NCBI GenBank assembly: GCA_038254435.1
Contig: JBBSGD010000006.1
Coordinates: 1 to 64,000, forward strand
DNA: 64,000 nucleotides
Source of the DNA: JBBSGD01 sp038254435
Lineage (GTDB): Bacteria > Actinomycetota > CADDZG01 > WHSQ01
Direction: 5' to 3'
The notes beneath the pieces are model-generated. The model saw only the letters and a program-made list of their open reading frames with translations. It ran no database searches and was not told the origin of the DNA. Of this stretch, positions 57,248 through 64,000 are shown piece by piece. The position numbers and the translations under genes were made by a program. Each line of letters opens with the position of its first letter. The stretch's first letter is position 1.

Positions 57248-58138
57248 TCAGCGCTTGCGACCCTTCTTGGTGGCGGGCTTGGCCTTCGGGTGGCCCTTCT
57301 CCTTGGCAGGTGGTGCATGCCCGCGCTCTCTATGAGCGGCGCGACCTGAGTGAGCGCCGTGAGGCCTTGCTCCCACCCGCGTCGCCCTCGGACCTCGCGC
57401 CCGGGCATGCCCGGGCTTGGCGGGCTTTCCAGGCCCGACCTTGTGCCCGGCCCTGGCGGGCATGGCGGGCCCGACCTTGTGCCCGGCCCTGGCGGGCTTT
57501 CCAGGCCCGACCTTGTGCCCGGCCCTGGCGGGCTTTCCAGGCCCGACCTTGTGCCCGGCCCTGGCGGGCTTTCCAGGCCCGACCTTGTGCCCGTGTTTGG
57601 GCGCTGGGTGTGTGGAGGGGGCCGGCTTCTGCGTGGCGTGCTTGGGCCCTGCTCCCGCGGGCCCGGTGGAGGCGCCGGCGACGTCCCCGAGACTCGAGCC
57701 GGCCACGCCGCCGGTAACCGTAACCGCCCGCGGTCCGGCTCCCAACGCCCGGGGCCCACCGATACTCGCCTCCACCGCCGGAGAAGAGTGGGGGGCACTC
57801 GACGCCAGTGCCCCAGACGCGTCGGCTGCGGCAACCAGCGGCGTGCCGGTTACGGCGTCGCCGGGCTTCCGATGTCCCTGTGACGAACGATCGGTAGAGG
57901 GGGCGGCCGCGGCGGAGGCCGGAGCCGGCGAAAGCAATGTCACGGGCCCGCCCGGCCGTGGTGCTGGAGCGAGAGCGGAGCGCGGCGACGCGCCGCGTCC
58001 TTCGATGACGGTGCGCCCAACGAGCAGTGGAACCAGGAGCAGGCTGGCTGCGGCAACTGCCGCCAGAAGGCGATTCGCTGGGGGCCGCCGTGGCGAACAC
58101 CAACTCCCAGATTCAGCCAACCTATCCTTCCGTTCCAA
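57248..58138 (-). CDS. Secreted low-complexity protein with Lys/Pro/Gly repeats
   Basis: A 296-residue protein: a basic start, one hydrophobic segment (LLAAVAAASLLLVPLLV), a long Ala/Pro/Ser/Gly region, five tandem 12-residue repeats (GHKVGPGKPARA, residues ~183-242) and a very basic tail ending in KKGRKR. It has no folded domain. It resembles cationic cell-wall or DNA-binding tails of actinobacterial secreted proteins. The GC-rich repetitive DNA gives long frames on every strand; I call this one because of the signal segment and a clear repeat at protein level. It is convergent with rsiG. Confidence 0.55.
   Translation of the reverse strand: MERKDRLAESGSWCSPRRPPANRLLAAVAAASLLLVPLLVGRTVIEGRGASPRSALAPAPRPGGPVTLLSPAPASAAAAPSTDRSSQGHRKPGDAVTGTPLVAAADASGALASSAPHSSPAVEASIGGPRALGAGPRAVTVTGGVAGSSLGDVAGASTGPAGAGPKHATQKPAPSTHPAPKHGHKVGPGKPARAGHKVGPGKPARAGHKVGPGKPARAGHKVGPAMPARAGHKVGPGKPAKPGHARARGPRATRVGARPHGAHSGRAAHRERGHAPPAKEKGHPKAKPATKKGRKR
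57413..57592 (-). repeat. Five tandem 36-bp repeats
   Basis: Five near-identical units of 36 bases, each encoding GHKVGPGKPARA. The fourth reads GPAMPARA, the fifth GPGKPAKP. In-frame copy-number change is likely. There are no spacers, so it is not a CRISPR array. Confidence 0.9.
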
Positions 58139-58366
58139 AAAGGTCGATTCTTTACCAGTAAACTGTTGTACATGTTCATTGCGTAGTCGTGCGCCTACCC
58201 TTTGCAGTCAGCAGTCTGGAAAGTCACAGACCTGGGTTTTCTGGCATCGGCGAGATCCGTCGAGGACATGAGGTGGTAACGACCCCTCGATGGGGCGCTC
58301 CAGCCTCCGAGCACGCCCGGAATCCGGTGGGCTCGGAGTGCGTTGACGTCTACAGTGACCCTCTCC

Positions 58367-59383
58367 ATGAGTCTGTCGGTGGCTCTCGACTGCGACGAGT
58401 CCTGCTTCGGGCTGCCCGAGTGGCAGCCCCTGCTCGCGCGCGACCCAAACACACACATCTTTGCCACCCCGGAGTGGCACCGCCTGTGGTGGGAAGAATT
58501 CGGGGCCGGCAAGTCGCTTCTCTTTCTCACGATGCGGCGCGGCGAGGATCTCGCCGCGATCGTCCCCCTCTACCGCAAGGAGGAAGAGGGTCGCTGCATC
58601 CTTCGTTTTGTCGGAGGCATAGACCTGACCGACTACCTCGGGCCGATCTGCTCGCTCGAGGACCGATTGCCGGTGGCGGACGCGCTGGTCGAGTGGCTGG
58701 CGAGCACCGACGTGGAGTGGGACGAGCTCGATGCCCACAACATGCCGGTGCCGTTTGGATTCGCCGAGTTCCTGGTCGAACGCGCCGACGAGGCGGGGTT
58801 CGCGTTTGCCCTTGAACAGGAGGAAACCGCGGCCCTCCTGCCGCTGCCTGCCGATTGGGAGGGGTACCTCGCAAGCCTCGAATCCAAGGAGCGTCACGAG
58901 CTGAAGCGCAAGCGTCGCCGCCTTGGCAAGGACCATCCCGATGCCGCCTTCCGCACTACGACCGAGGGCACCCTGGCGAAGGATCTCGAGGTATTCGTGC
59001 AGATGCACCGGGGAGCCGAAGGCCACAAGGGCGACTTCATGCGTCCCGCCATTACCACCTTCTTCGAGCGCATCGCGCGCACCACCATGGCCCTTGGCTG
59101 GCTGCGCATGGACTTCCTCGAGATCGGCGACCGCGCGGTCGCCTCCACCTTCGGTTTCGAGTGCGGCGACAAGTTCTATCTCTACAACTCGGCCTACGAA
59201 CCCGAGCTCGCCCGGCTGTCACCCGGTCTGATCCTCGTCTCCGAGCTGGTCAAGGAGTACGTGCAGCGGAAGTTCTCGATCTTCGATTTCCTTAGGGGGC
59301 CGGAACGCTACAAGTACCAGCTGGGGGCCCAGGCGGTGCCGCTCAACAACGTGCGCATCATGAGAGACGGTGCTCGTGGCTAG
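58367..59383 (+). CDS. GNAT-fold (CelD/BioF2-like) acetyltransferase
   Basis: The ATG at 58367 (MSLSVALDCDE) is preferred over a TTG at 58343; 338 residues. The family is the acetyltransf_6/FemAB-like double-GNAT group: FATPEWHRLWWEEFG, GLNI-like VGGIDLTDYLGPI, ESKERHELKRKRRRLGKD, EVFVQMHRGAEGHKGDFM, LSPGLILVSELVKEY, FDFLRGPERYKYQLG. Relatives are found in exopolysaccharide and cell-wall gene clusters. The stop overlaps the glycosyltransferase gene by 14 bases, so the pair probably acts together on a surface glycoconjugate. Confidence 0.85.
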   Translation: MSLSVALDCDESCFGLPEWQPLLARDPNTHIFATPEWHRLWWEEFGAGKSLLFLTMRRGEDLAAIVPLYRKEEEGRCILRFVGGIDLTDYLGPICSLEDRLPVADALVEWLASTDVEWDELDAHNMPVPFGFAEFLVERADEAGFAFALEQEETAALLPLPADWEGYLASLESKERHELKRKRRRLGKDHPDAAFRTTTEGTLAKDLEVFVQMHRGAEGHKGDFMRPAITTFFERIARTTMALGWLRMDFLEIGDRAVASTFGFECGDKFYLYNSAYEPELARLSPGLILVSELVKEYVQRKFSIFDFLRGPERYKYQLGAQAVPLNNVRIMRDGARG

Positions 59384-60713
59384 GGACACGCGGCAGAACG
59401 GCGTAGCGAGGGGCGCCGGCGGGAACCAGGGTGCGCCGGAGGGCACCCGCGGCGAGCCCGGCCGGGCGGTCAAGCGGGTTGCCGTCGTGTCCTACCATTC
59501 CTCGCCGCTGGCCGAGCCGGGAGCCGGAGACTCGGGCGGAATGACCATCTACGTAAGACGTCTGGCAGATCAGATGGAACGGCTTGGCGTCGCAACCGAC
59601 ATCTTCACCCGTGCCGCGGGCGATGGCCGCACCGTTCAGCATCTCGGCGACAAGGTGCGCGTCGTGTCGATGCCGGCCGGCCCGGCGCGTCCACTGCCGA
59701 AGGAAGAGCTGCACGGGCATCTTGCCGATTTCGTTCCCGCAGTGAGGGCCTTTTCGACGTCGCAGAGAACCTCATACGACGTCGTGCACTCGCACTACTG
59801 GCAGTCGGGGCTCGCGGGACGTGAGCTGGCCACCGTGTGGGGGGTGCCGCTGGTTCACTCACATCACACCCTCGGCCGTGTCAAGAACCACTTCCTGGCC
59901 CCCGGCGACGTGCCGGAGCCCGACGCCCGGCTCGCCGGAGAGGCCGAGGTCATCGACGCCGCCGACGTCCTCGTGGCGTCGACCGACGGTGAGTGGTCGG
60001 ACCTCGCCTGCCTATACGGTGCCTCGCACGACAGGTTGAAGACGCTTCACCCCGGGGTGGACCACGCGACGTTCAAGCCCGGCGACCGTGCCGGTGCGCG
60101 CTCCCAGCTTGGGCTTGGGGACGAGCCCGTCCTGCTATACGTGGGCCGCATCCAGCGCCTCAAGGGACTCGAGCTCGCGATTCGCTCGCTCGGCGTTCTT
60201 AGGCGCCTGCCCGAAGGACGCGGCGCGCGCCTCCTGGTCGTGGGCGGGGCCAGTGGGCCCGGAGGCGAGGTTGAGCTTGCCCGACTCGAGGAGCTTGCCG
60301 AGTCCCTCGGGCTGGCGGCCTCCGTGCGCTTCTTGGGAGCGCAGCCGCACGAGCGTCTGGCCACCTTTTACCGGGCTGCCGACGTCCTCGTGGTGTGCTC
60401 GCACTCGGAGTCCTTTGGGCTCGCCGCACTCGAGGCTCAGGCCTGCGGCACGCCGGTGGTCGGCACCGCGGTCGGGGGCCTTTCCTACGTGGTGCGCGAT
60501 GGATGCTCCGGATGGCTCGTCGCCGAGCGCGACCCCGAGGTCTTTGCGTCTCGCGTCGGCAGCATCACCGGTGATTCCGCGAGACGCGCGCGGTTCGGTG
60601 CAGCCGCCGTCGCCTCGGCAGCAGCCTTCTCGTGGGAGAGCACTGCGCGCGCCTTTCTGACTCTTTACGAGTGTCTCGTGACAGAAGGCCTGCCCGAGCT
60701 CTGCACTTGTTGA
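59370..60713 (+). CDS. MshA-like glycosyltransferase (GT4)
   Basis: A 447-residue GT-B retaining glycosyltransferase: VAVVSYHSSPLAEPGAGDSG and GMTIYVRRLADQME (MshA-like N-terminus), HSHYWQSGLAGREL, HSHHTLGRVKN, LLYVGRIQRLKG, and ESFGLAALEAQACGTPVVGT (donor-binding E-x7-E). MshA transfers N-acetylglucosamine to inositol-3-phosphate in mycothiol synthesis. This protein could be MshA or a paralog for other glycans, since it is coupled to a GNAT-like gene instead of other mycothiol genes. The start is uncertain (GTG at 59370); the N-terminal ~33 residues are low complexity. Confidence 0.85.
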   Translation: MLVARDTRQNGVARGAGGNQGAPEGTRGEPGRAVKRVAVVSYHSSPLAEPGAGDSGGMTIYVRRLADQMERLGVATDIFTRAAGDGRTVQHLGDKVRVVSMPAGPARPLPKEELHGHLADFVPAVRAFSTSQRTSYDVVHSHYWQSGLAGRELATVWGVPLVHSHHTLGRVKNHFLAPGDVPEPDARLAGEAEVIDAADVLVASTDGEWSDLACLYGASHDRLKTLHPGVDHATFKPGDRAGARSQLGLGDEPVLLYVGRIQRLKGLELAIRSLGVLRRLPEGRGARLLVVGGASGPGGEVELARLEELAESLGLAASVRFLGAQPHERLATFYRAADVLVVCSHSESFGLAALEAQACGTPVVGTAVGGLSYVVRDGCSGWLVAERDPEVFASRVGSITGDSARRARFGAAAVASAAAFSWESTARAFLTLYECLVTEGLPELCTC

Positions 60714-60851
60714 GTGATCTCCCGACGAGTCAAACTTGGGAATGCGCGCGCAACGCGAATAAATCACGCGGCCTTGTGAGCAGGACTTATGTTGTCTGCC
60801 CTGCAACGTTGTCTCCTTGACGCATGCGCGCTCGCGTCGCTATGGTGCATC

Positions 60852-60936
60852 TGGGTCCCAGAAGCCACCGTGCAAACGGGTTTCTCGTGTGTGGGGAAGT
60901 ACACGAGGGGTCGTTTGTCGAGGTTTCTGGGACCCA
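60852..60936. repeat. 85-base nested hairpin element
   Basis: The outer arms TGGGTCCCAGAAGCC (60852-60866) and GGTTTCTGGGACCCA (60922-60936) pair over 15 bp (one G-U). Inside are CAAACG/CGTTTG and CTCGTGT/ACACGAG stems, closing on a 10-base loop GTGGGGAAGT. It lies between the glycosyltransferase and proline-dehydrogenase genes, which converge here. No T-tract follows on either strand, so it is not a standard terminator. Confidence 0.8.
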
Positions 60937-60959
60937 CTTCGCGTTGTCCTGTGGCGGTC

Positions 60960-61871
60960 CTAGCCGCGCAGCACGGCGCGCAAGAAGAAGCGAATGTTCG
61001 CGGGACGCTCCGCGATCCTGCGCATCAGATACGGATACCAAGCAATTCCATAGGGGACGTAGACGCGCACCCTGAACCCCTCGGCTGCGAGCTGCCGTTG
61101 AAGCTCTCGGCGGATTCCGTACAGCATCTGGATTTCGAAACCATCCTTACCGGTGTGCGTTCGGTCGGCCGCGGCCCGCGCATGATCGATGAGACGAGAG
61201 TCGTGCGTTGCGATGGCAGGATCGTCTCCTCTATCAAAGAGCCAGTCGGTGAGGAACTCGTATTGAGATTCGATCTCGTCCTTCTTCTGGAGGGCGAGAC
61301 TGCCCGGTTCTGCGTATGCTCCCTTGACGAGCCTGACGCGAGGCCGCTCTCCTGCCATGGCCTGGAGGTCTACAGGCGTACGCCGCATGTAGACCTGCAT
61401 GGCGAGGCGCAGCTCCGGGAAGTCGACCTTTAGGAGCTTGTAGATCTCGATGGTGTCGCTTACGAACTCGGACTGCTCCATGTCGATCTCGACCCGAGCT
61501 TCGACCGCCTGGGCCTCGGCCGCGAGGCGGCGCAAGTGATCGATGCAGGCTCCCTTGTCGAAGGCGAGACCGAGCTGGGTGAGCTTCACGGAAACGGTCG
61601 TGTCGAGCCCGGTCGCGACGATTCGATTGACGGCCGTCAGGTAGTCGTCCGCGGCGGCTTGGGCGGCCGCTCCGTCGGATACCCCTTCGCCGAGGAAGTC
61701 GAGGATGCCCCCGATCCCGTGGGCGTTCAAGTCCTTGATGGCCTCGATGGCGTCTTCGAGGTTGTCTCCTGCGACGAAGCGGTCGACGACTGGGCGCGTC
61801 AGCTTGCTGTCGGTAATGAGTCGCTTCACACGCGGCTGTTCGGCAGCCCACAGCAACGCGTTACCAAGCAC
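60960..61871 (-). CDS. Proline dehydrogenase (PutB-type)
   Basis: A 303-residue FAD-dependent TIM-barrel proline dehydrogenase, as in actinobacterial and Gram-positive PutB. Seen: LTRPVVDRFVAGDN, TTVSVKLTQLGLAFD, EIDMEQSEF, QVYMRRTPVDLQ, RVRLVKGAYAEPGS, IATHDSRLID, FEIQMLYGIRRELQ, RVYVPYGIAWYPYLMRRIA. It oxidises proline to pyrroline-5-carboxylate. The partner dehydrogenase is not in the window. Confidence 0.95.
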   Translation of the reverse strand: MLGNALLWAAEQPRVKRLITDSKLTRPVVDRFVAGDNLEDAIEAIKDLNAHGIGGILDFLGEGVSDGAAAQAAADDYLTAVNRIVATGLDTTVSVKLTQLGLAFDKGACIDHLRRLAAEAQAVEARVEIDMEQSEFVSDTIEIYKLLKVDFPELRLAMQVYMRRTPVDLQAMAGERPRVRLVKGAYAEPGSLALQKKDEIESQYEFLTDWLFDRGDDPAIATHDSRLIDHARAAADRTHTGKDGFEIQMLYGIRRELQRQLAAEGFRVRVYVPYGIAWYPYLMRRIAERPANIRFFLRAVLRG

Positions 61872-61939
61872 AGGCTCCCCTTCTCGGTGAAGTCCCTCCG
61901 CACGGAGGCCGTCGACGACCTGCCATCATAGACACCCCT

Positions 61940-62476
61940 ATGAAGAGATCTGCGGCGAAGACGAGCGCAGGGGTCGTGGTGCGGTCGATGGCGGCCTCTG
62001 ACATCGAGGCCGTGATCGACGGCTACGAGACCGTCGCCACCGAGGGCCGCTACATCGCCGCTGAAGCGCCCGTCGACAGGACGGCGCGCAAGGAGCGCTG
62101 GCTGGCCGGCCTTGAGGACCTGGACACGGCCTCTTTCGTGGCAACTGCGGGGCAGAGCATCGTGGGTCATCTGGGCGTAGTCACGCGCGGCGGAGTGGCG
62201 GAGCTGGGGATGTGGGTCGCTGCCCCGTGGCGAGGCAAGGGAGTTGGTTCGGCCCTGATGGACTGCGCGCTCGAATCCGCCCACGAGCACGGCGCACACA
62301 AGGTGTCGCTCGAGGTATGGCCGCACAACGAGGCGGCGATCGCCTTATATAGCAAGTTTGGTTTTGAGCGCGAGGGCCTGCGTCGAGCCCACTACCGGCG
62401 GCGCAGCGGCGAGTTGTGGGACTCGCTCATGATGGGGCTGGTGCTGCAAGATGGGGAAAGCGCGCCCGGTGAGTGA
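61940..62476 (+). CDS. GNAT N-acetyltransferase
   Basis: A 178-residue GNAT with acetyl-CoA motif GMWVAAPWRGKGVGSALMDC, then VSLEVWPHNEAAIALYSKFG and FEREGLRRAHYRRRSGEL, typical of RimJ/RimL-like or phosphinothricin acetyltransferase-like members. The substrate is unknown. It overlaps the following deacetylase-like gene by 26 bases (or 8 if that gene starts at its GTG at 62469). An acetyltransferase next to a deacetylase suggests a shared substrate. Confidence 0.9.
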   Translation: MKRSAAKTSAGVVVRSMAASDIEAVIDGYETVATEGRYIAAEAPVDRTARKERWLAGLEDLDTASFVATAGQSIVGHLGVVTRGGVAELGMWVAAPWRGKGVGSALMDCALESAHEHGAHKVSLEVWPHNEAAIALYSKFGFEREGLRRAHYRRRSGELWDSLMMGLVLQDGESAPGE

Positions 62477-63593
62477 GTCCGTTTCGCTCGTCACCGTCGA
62501 GGACATCGCGCGAGCCTACGACTTCGGCTCCTCGCACCCTCTGCGGCCAGAGCGAGTCTTGCTGACCTACGAGGCCGTGCGTGCCCTGCACCTCACAGAC
62601 CTAGGCAACGTCGCCGAGGTCGGCTCGCGGGACGCAACCGAGGCCGAGATCTGCGCCGTGCACGACCGCGAGCTGGTCGCCGTGGTCAAGGGCATCGACG
62701 ACGGCAGCATCGAGGAGTCAAGGGGCCTTCGCTTCGGCCTCGGAACACCCGACGACCCGCTCTTCGCCGGCATGCACAACGCCTCGGCTGCCGTCGCCGG
62801 AGCCTCGATAGTGGCGGCCGAGCTGGTCGTCTCGGGCAAAGCGCAGCATGCCTTCAACCCGGCCGGAGGGCTGCACCATGCGCGCCGCAGCGAGGCCTCG
62901 GGCTTCTGCATCTACAACGACCCGGCGATCGCCATTGCAAAGGTCTTGAGCCTGCATCCCGAGTGGCGGGTGATGTACGTGGACGTCGACGTCCACCACG
63001 GCGATGGAGTGCAGTGGATCTTCTACGAAGACCCGCGCGTGCTGACGGTGTCGCTGCATCAGTCCGGCAAGTGGCTCTACCCGGGGACCGGCTTCGAGGA
63101 TGAGATCGGCGAGGGGCGGGCGCGCGGCACCTCCGCCAACATCCCATTGCCTCCCAACACCGATGGGGACGACTATCTGTGGGCGCTGGAGCACGTGGTC
63201 CCGGTGCTGGCACGCGCGTTCCGGCCCGATCTCGTCTTCACTCAGTTGGGCGCCGACACCCACCACGGGGACCCGCTTGCCAATCTCGCGCTCACCCTTG
63301 CTGCCTATCCAAAGATGGCAGCGATCCTGCACGACGTCGCACACGAAGTCTGCGCCGGACGCTGGGTAGCTACCGGAGGGGGCGGCTACCAGCACGACAC
63401 CATCGTGCCCAAGGTGTGGGCCATCCACTTCGCCGAGATGTGCGGGCGACCCGATCTGATTGGCGACGGGTTGCTCGAGGACCGGTCCCCGAGCGAAGTC
63501 GCCCGCAGCTTCAGGCCCGAGGTCGAGCACTCGGTAGAGCGGGTGCTGGGCGAGTGCGTCCCGCGGCTCGAGACTCTGGCGGGGACCCCGTGA
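62451..63593 (+). CDS. AcuC-like histone-deacetylase-family protein
   Basis: A 380-residue class I/II deacetylase fold: YDFGSSHPLRPERVLLTYE, GGLHHARRSEASGFCIYND (two catalytic His), VDVDVHHGDGVQWIF (metal Asp and His), LPPNTDGDDYLWALE, FTQLGADTHHGDPLANL (second metal Asp), and VATGGGGYQHD. Bacterial homologs deacetylate acetyl-CoA synthetase (AcuC) or polyamines. A GTG at 62469 overlapping the GNAT stop is an alternative start. It is followed after 1 base by the cvpA-like gene. Confidence 0.92.
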   Translation: MGKARPVSESVSLVTVEDIARAYDFGSSHPLRPERVLLTYEAVRALHLTDLGNVAEVGSRDATEAEICAVHDRELVAVVKGIDDGSIEESRGLRFGLGTPDDPLFAGMHNASAAVAGASIVAAELVVSGKAQHAFNPAGGLHHARRSEASGFCIYNDPAIAIAKVLSLHPEWRVMYVDVDVHHGDGVQWIFYEDPRVLTVSLHQSGKWLYPGTGFEDEIGEGRARGTSANIPLPPNTDGDDYLWALEHVVPVLARAFRPDLVFTQLGADTHHGDPLANLALTLAAYPKMAAILHDVAHEVCAGRWVATGGGGYQHDTIVPKVWAIHFAEMCGRPDLIGDGLLEDRSPSEVARSFRPEVEHSVERVLGECVPRLETLAGTP

Positions 63594-63594
63594 C

Positions 63595-64000
63595 GTGAAC
63601 TACGTAGACCTCATCATCATCGTGCTCGGGCTTGCGGCAGCGGCGCGCGGCTGGTACAAGGGCCTGCTCGGCCAGCTCTTTGGTCTCGGGGGAGGGTTAC
63701 TCGGCCTTCTTGTCGGTCTTGCGCTCGGGCCGCGCCTTGCCACAAGGTTCGTCGACAAGGGCTTCGGAGTGCTGCTCGTTTCCACTCTCATCGTGGTCGT
63801 TTTCTTGGGCATCGGCCAGGCCATCGGAGGGCTTGCCGGCCGGCGCTTCGGCAACCTCGCAAAGCGCGCCAAGCTGGGGCCGGTCGACGCGACTCTGGGC
63901 GCCGTCATGAGCGTGATCGTGACGCTTCTGGTCGCCTGGCTCATCGGCACGCTGCTCGTCAGCGGGCCCTCGACGAGCGTTGCCGGAGCGGTGCGCGACT
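63595..64000 (+). CDS. CvpA-family membrane protein (cut by window end)
   Basis: From the GTG at 63595, one base after the upstream stop, 135 codons are visible. It has about four hydrophobic helices (VDLIIIVLGLAAAARGW, GGGLLGLLVGLALGP, VLLVSTLIVVVFLGIGQAI, LGAVMSVIVTLLVAWLIG) and the CvpA motif YKGLLGQLFGLGGG. In actinobacteria a CvpA-type helix bundle often precedes a trypsin-like domain (MarP, acid-resistance protease). Whether such a domain follows lies beyond 64000. Confidence 0.8.
   Translation, partial: MNYVDLIIIVLGLAAAARGWYKGLLGQLFGLGGGLLGLLVGLALGPRLATRFVDKGFGVLLVSTLIVVVFLGIGQAIGGLAGRRFGNLAKRAKLGPVDATLGAVMSVIVTLLVAWLIGTLLVSGPSTSVAGAVRD

Noticed and set aside
57413..57592. CRISPR array
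   Set aside because: The repeats are contiguous, without spacers, in frame and coding.
57310..58271. Plus-strand frames over the repeat-rich secreted protein gene
   Set aside because: They also repeat because the DNA repeats, but they have no signal peptide or plausible start; the minus-strand frame has both a signal segment and a charged tail.

Overview
The window is high-GC DNA from an actinomycete-like bacterium (phylum Actinomycetota; I cannot place it more finely). The reasons are an orphan GlnR-type regulator beside two type I glutamine synthetases and glnE, an RsiG-type c-di-GMP-binding anti-sigma factor, an MshA-like glycosyltransferase, a FluC pair, a cvpA-type gene, and frequent GTG starts with four-base ATGA/GTGA overlaps. 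Several genes are broken by small indels (hsdM, an S15 hydrolase, a methyltransferase), so either gene decay or an uncurated draft assembly is possible.

Layout. 0-6.4 kb: a decaying defence island on the minus strand (type I restriction-modification hsdM-hsdS, an MNT/HEPN toxin-antitoxin pair, a large PD-(D/E)XK nuclease-like protein, an IS110 scrap), ending in an excisionase-like HTH gene that runs into tRNA-Glu. 6.5-14.6 kb: a fluoride-export operon (fluC-DUF190-fluC), a Fur/VIT-type iron pair with a palindromic operator, rsgA, an ABC-2 exporter, a D-aminopeptidase, and arsR-arsM with operator-like sites. 15-18.3 kb: a scar zone holding a secreted barrel-like protein, a truncated methyltransferase, an IS256 scrap, an aminoglycoside phosphotransferase and a serine-recombinase tail fused to tRNA-Lys. 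18.3-28.3 kb: the nitrogen block nfeD-like, glnR, nadE, glnA2, NlpC/P60, glnE and glnA1, with GlnR-box-like sequences before both glutamine synthetases. Inside it, on the opposite strand from glnE, lies a thioredoxin-fold AhpC/TSA-like gene with an in-frame UGA at the redox Cys position and a hairpin just downstream: a probable selenoprotein.

28.3-37.3 kb: DUF2505, a broken S15 hydrolase, two secreted or anchored proteins, a NarL-type two-component pair preceded by a 25-residue peptide gene with its own terminator, an HD-GYP regulator, and DUF5317. 37.5-52 kb: a nucleoside uptake and catabolism region. The BMP-type ABC transporter (four genes), cdd, deoA and punA are on the minus strand; mrp, deoC and two aldehyde dehydrogenase-family genes are on the plus strand. 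Together they would import nucleosides, phosphorolyse them and convert deoxyribose phosphate to acetaldehyde and on to acetate. 52-64 kb: a cobalamin adenosyltransferase, Nudix hydrolase, nitrobindin, methyltransferase, DtxR-family regulator, beta-keto acid cleavage enzyme, rsiG, a repeat-rich secreted protein, a GNAT-fold protein, an MshA-like glycosyltransferase, proline dehydrogenase, GNAT, acuC-like deacetylase and a cvpA-like gene cut by the window end.

A 47-base hairpin element occurs twice (41.0 and 54.2 kb) just in front of start codons, and an 85-base nested hairpin lies at 60.9 kb; neither is explained by the genes. All functional names rest on reading the sequence; no database search was run.
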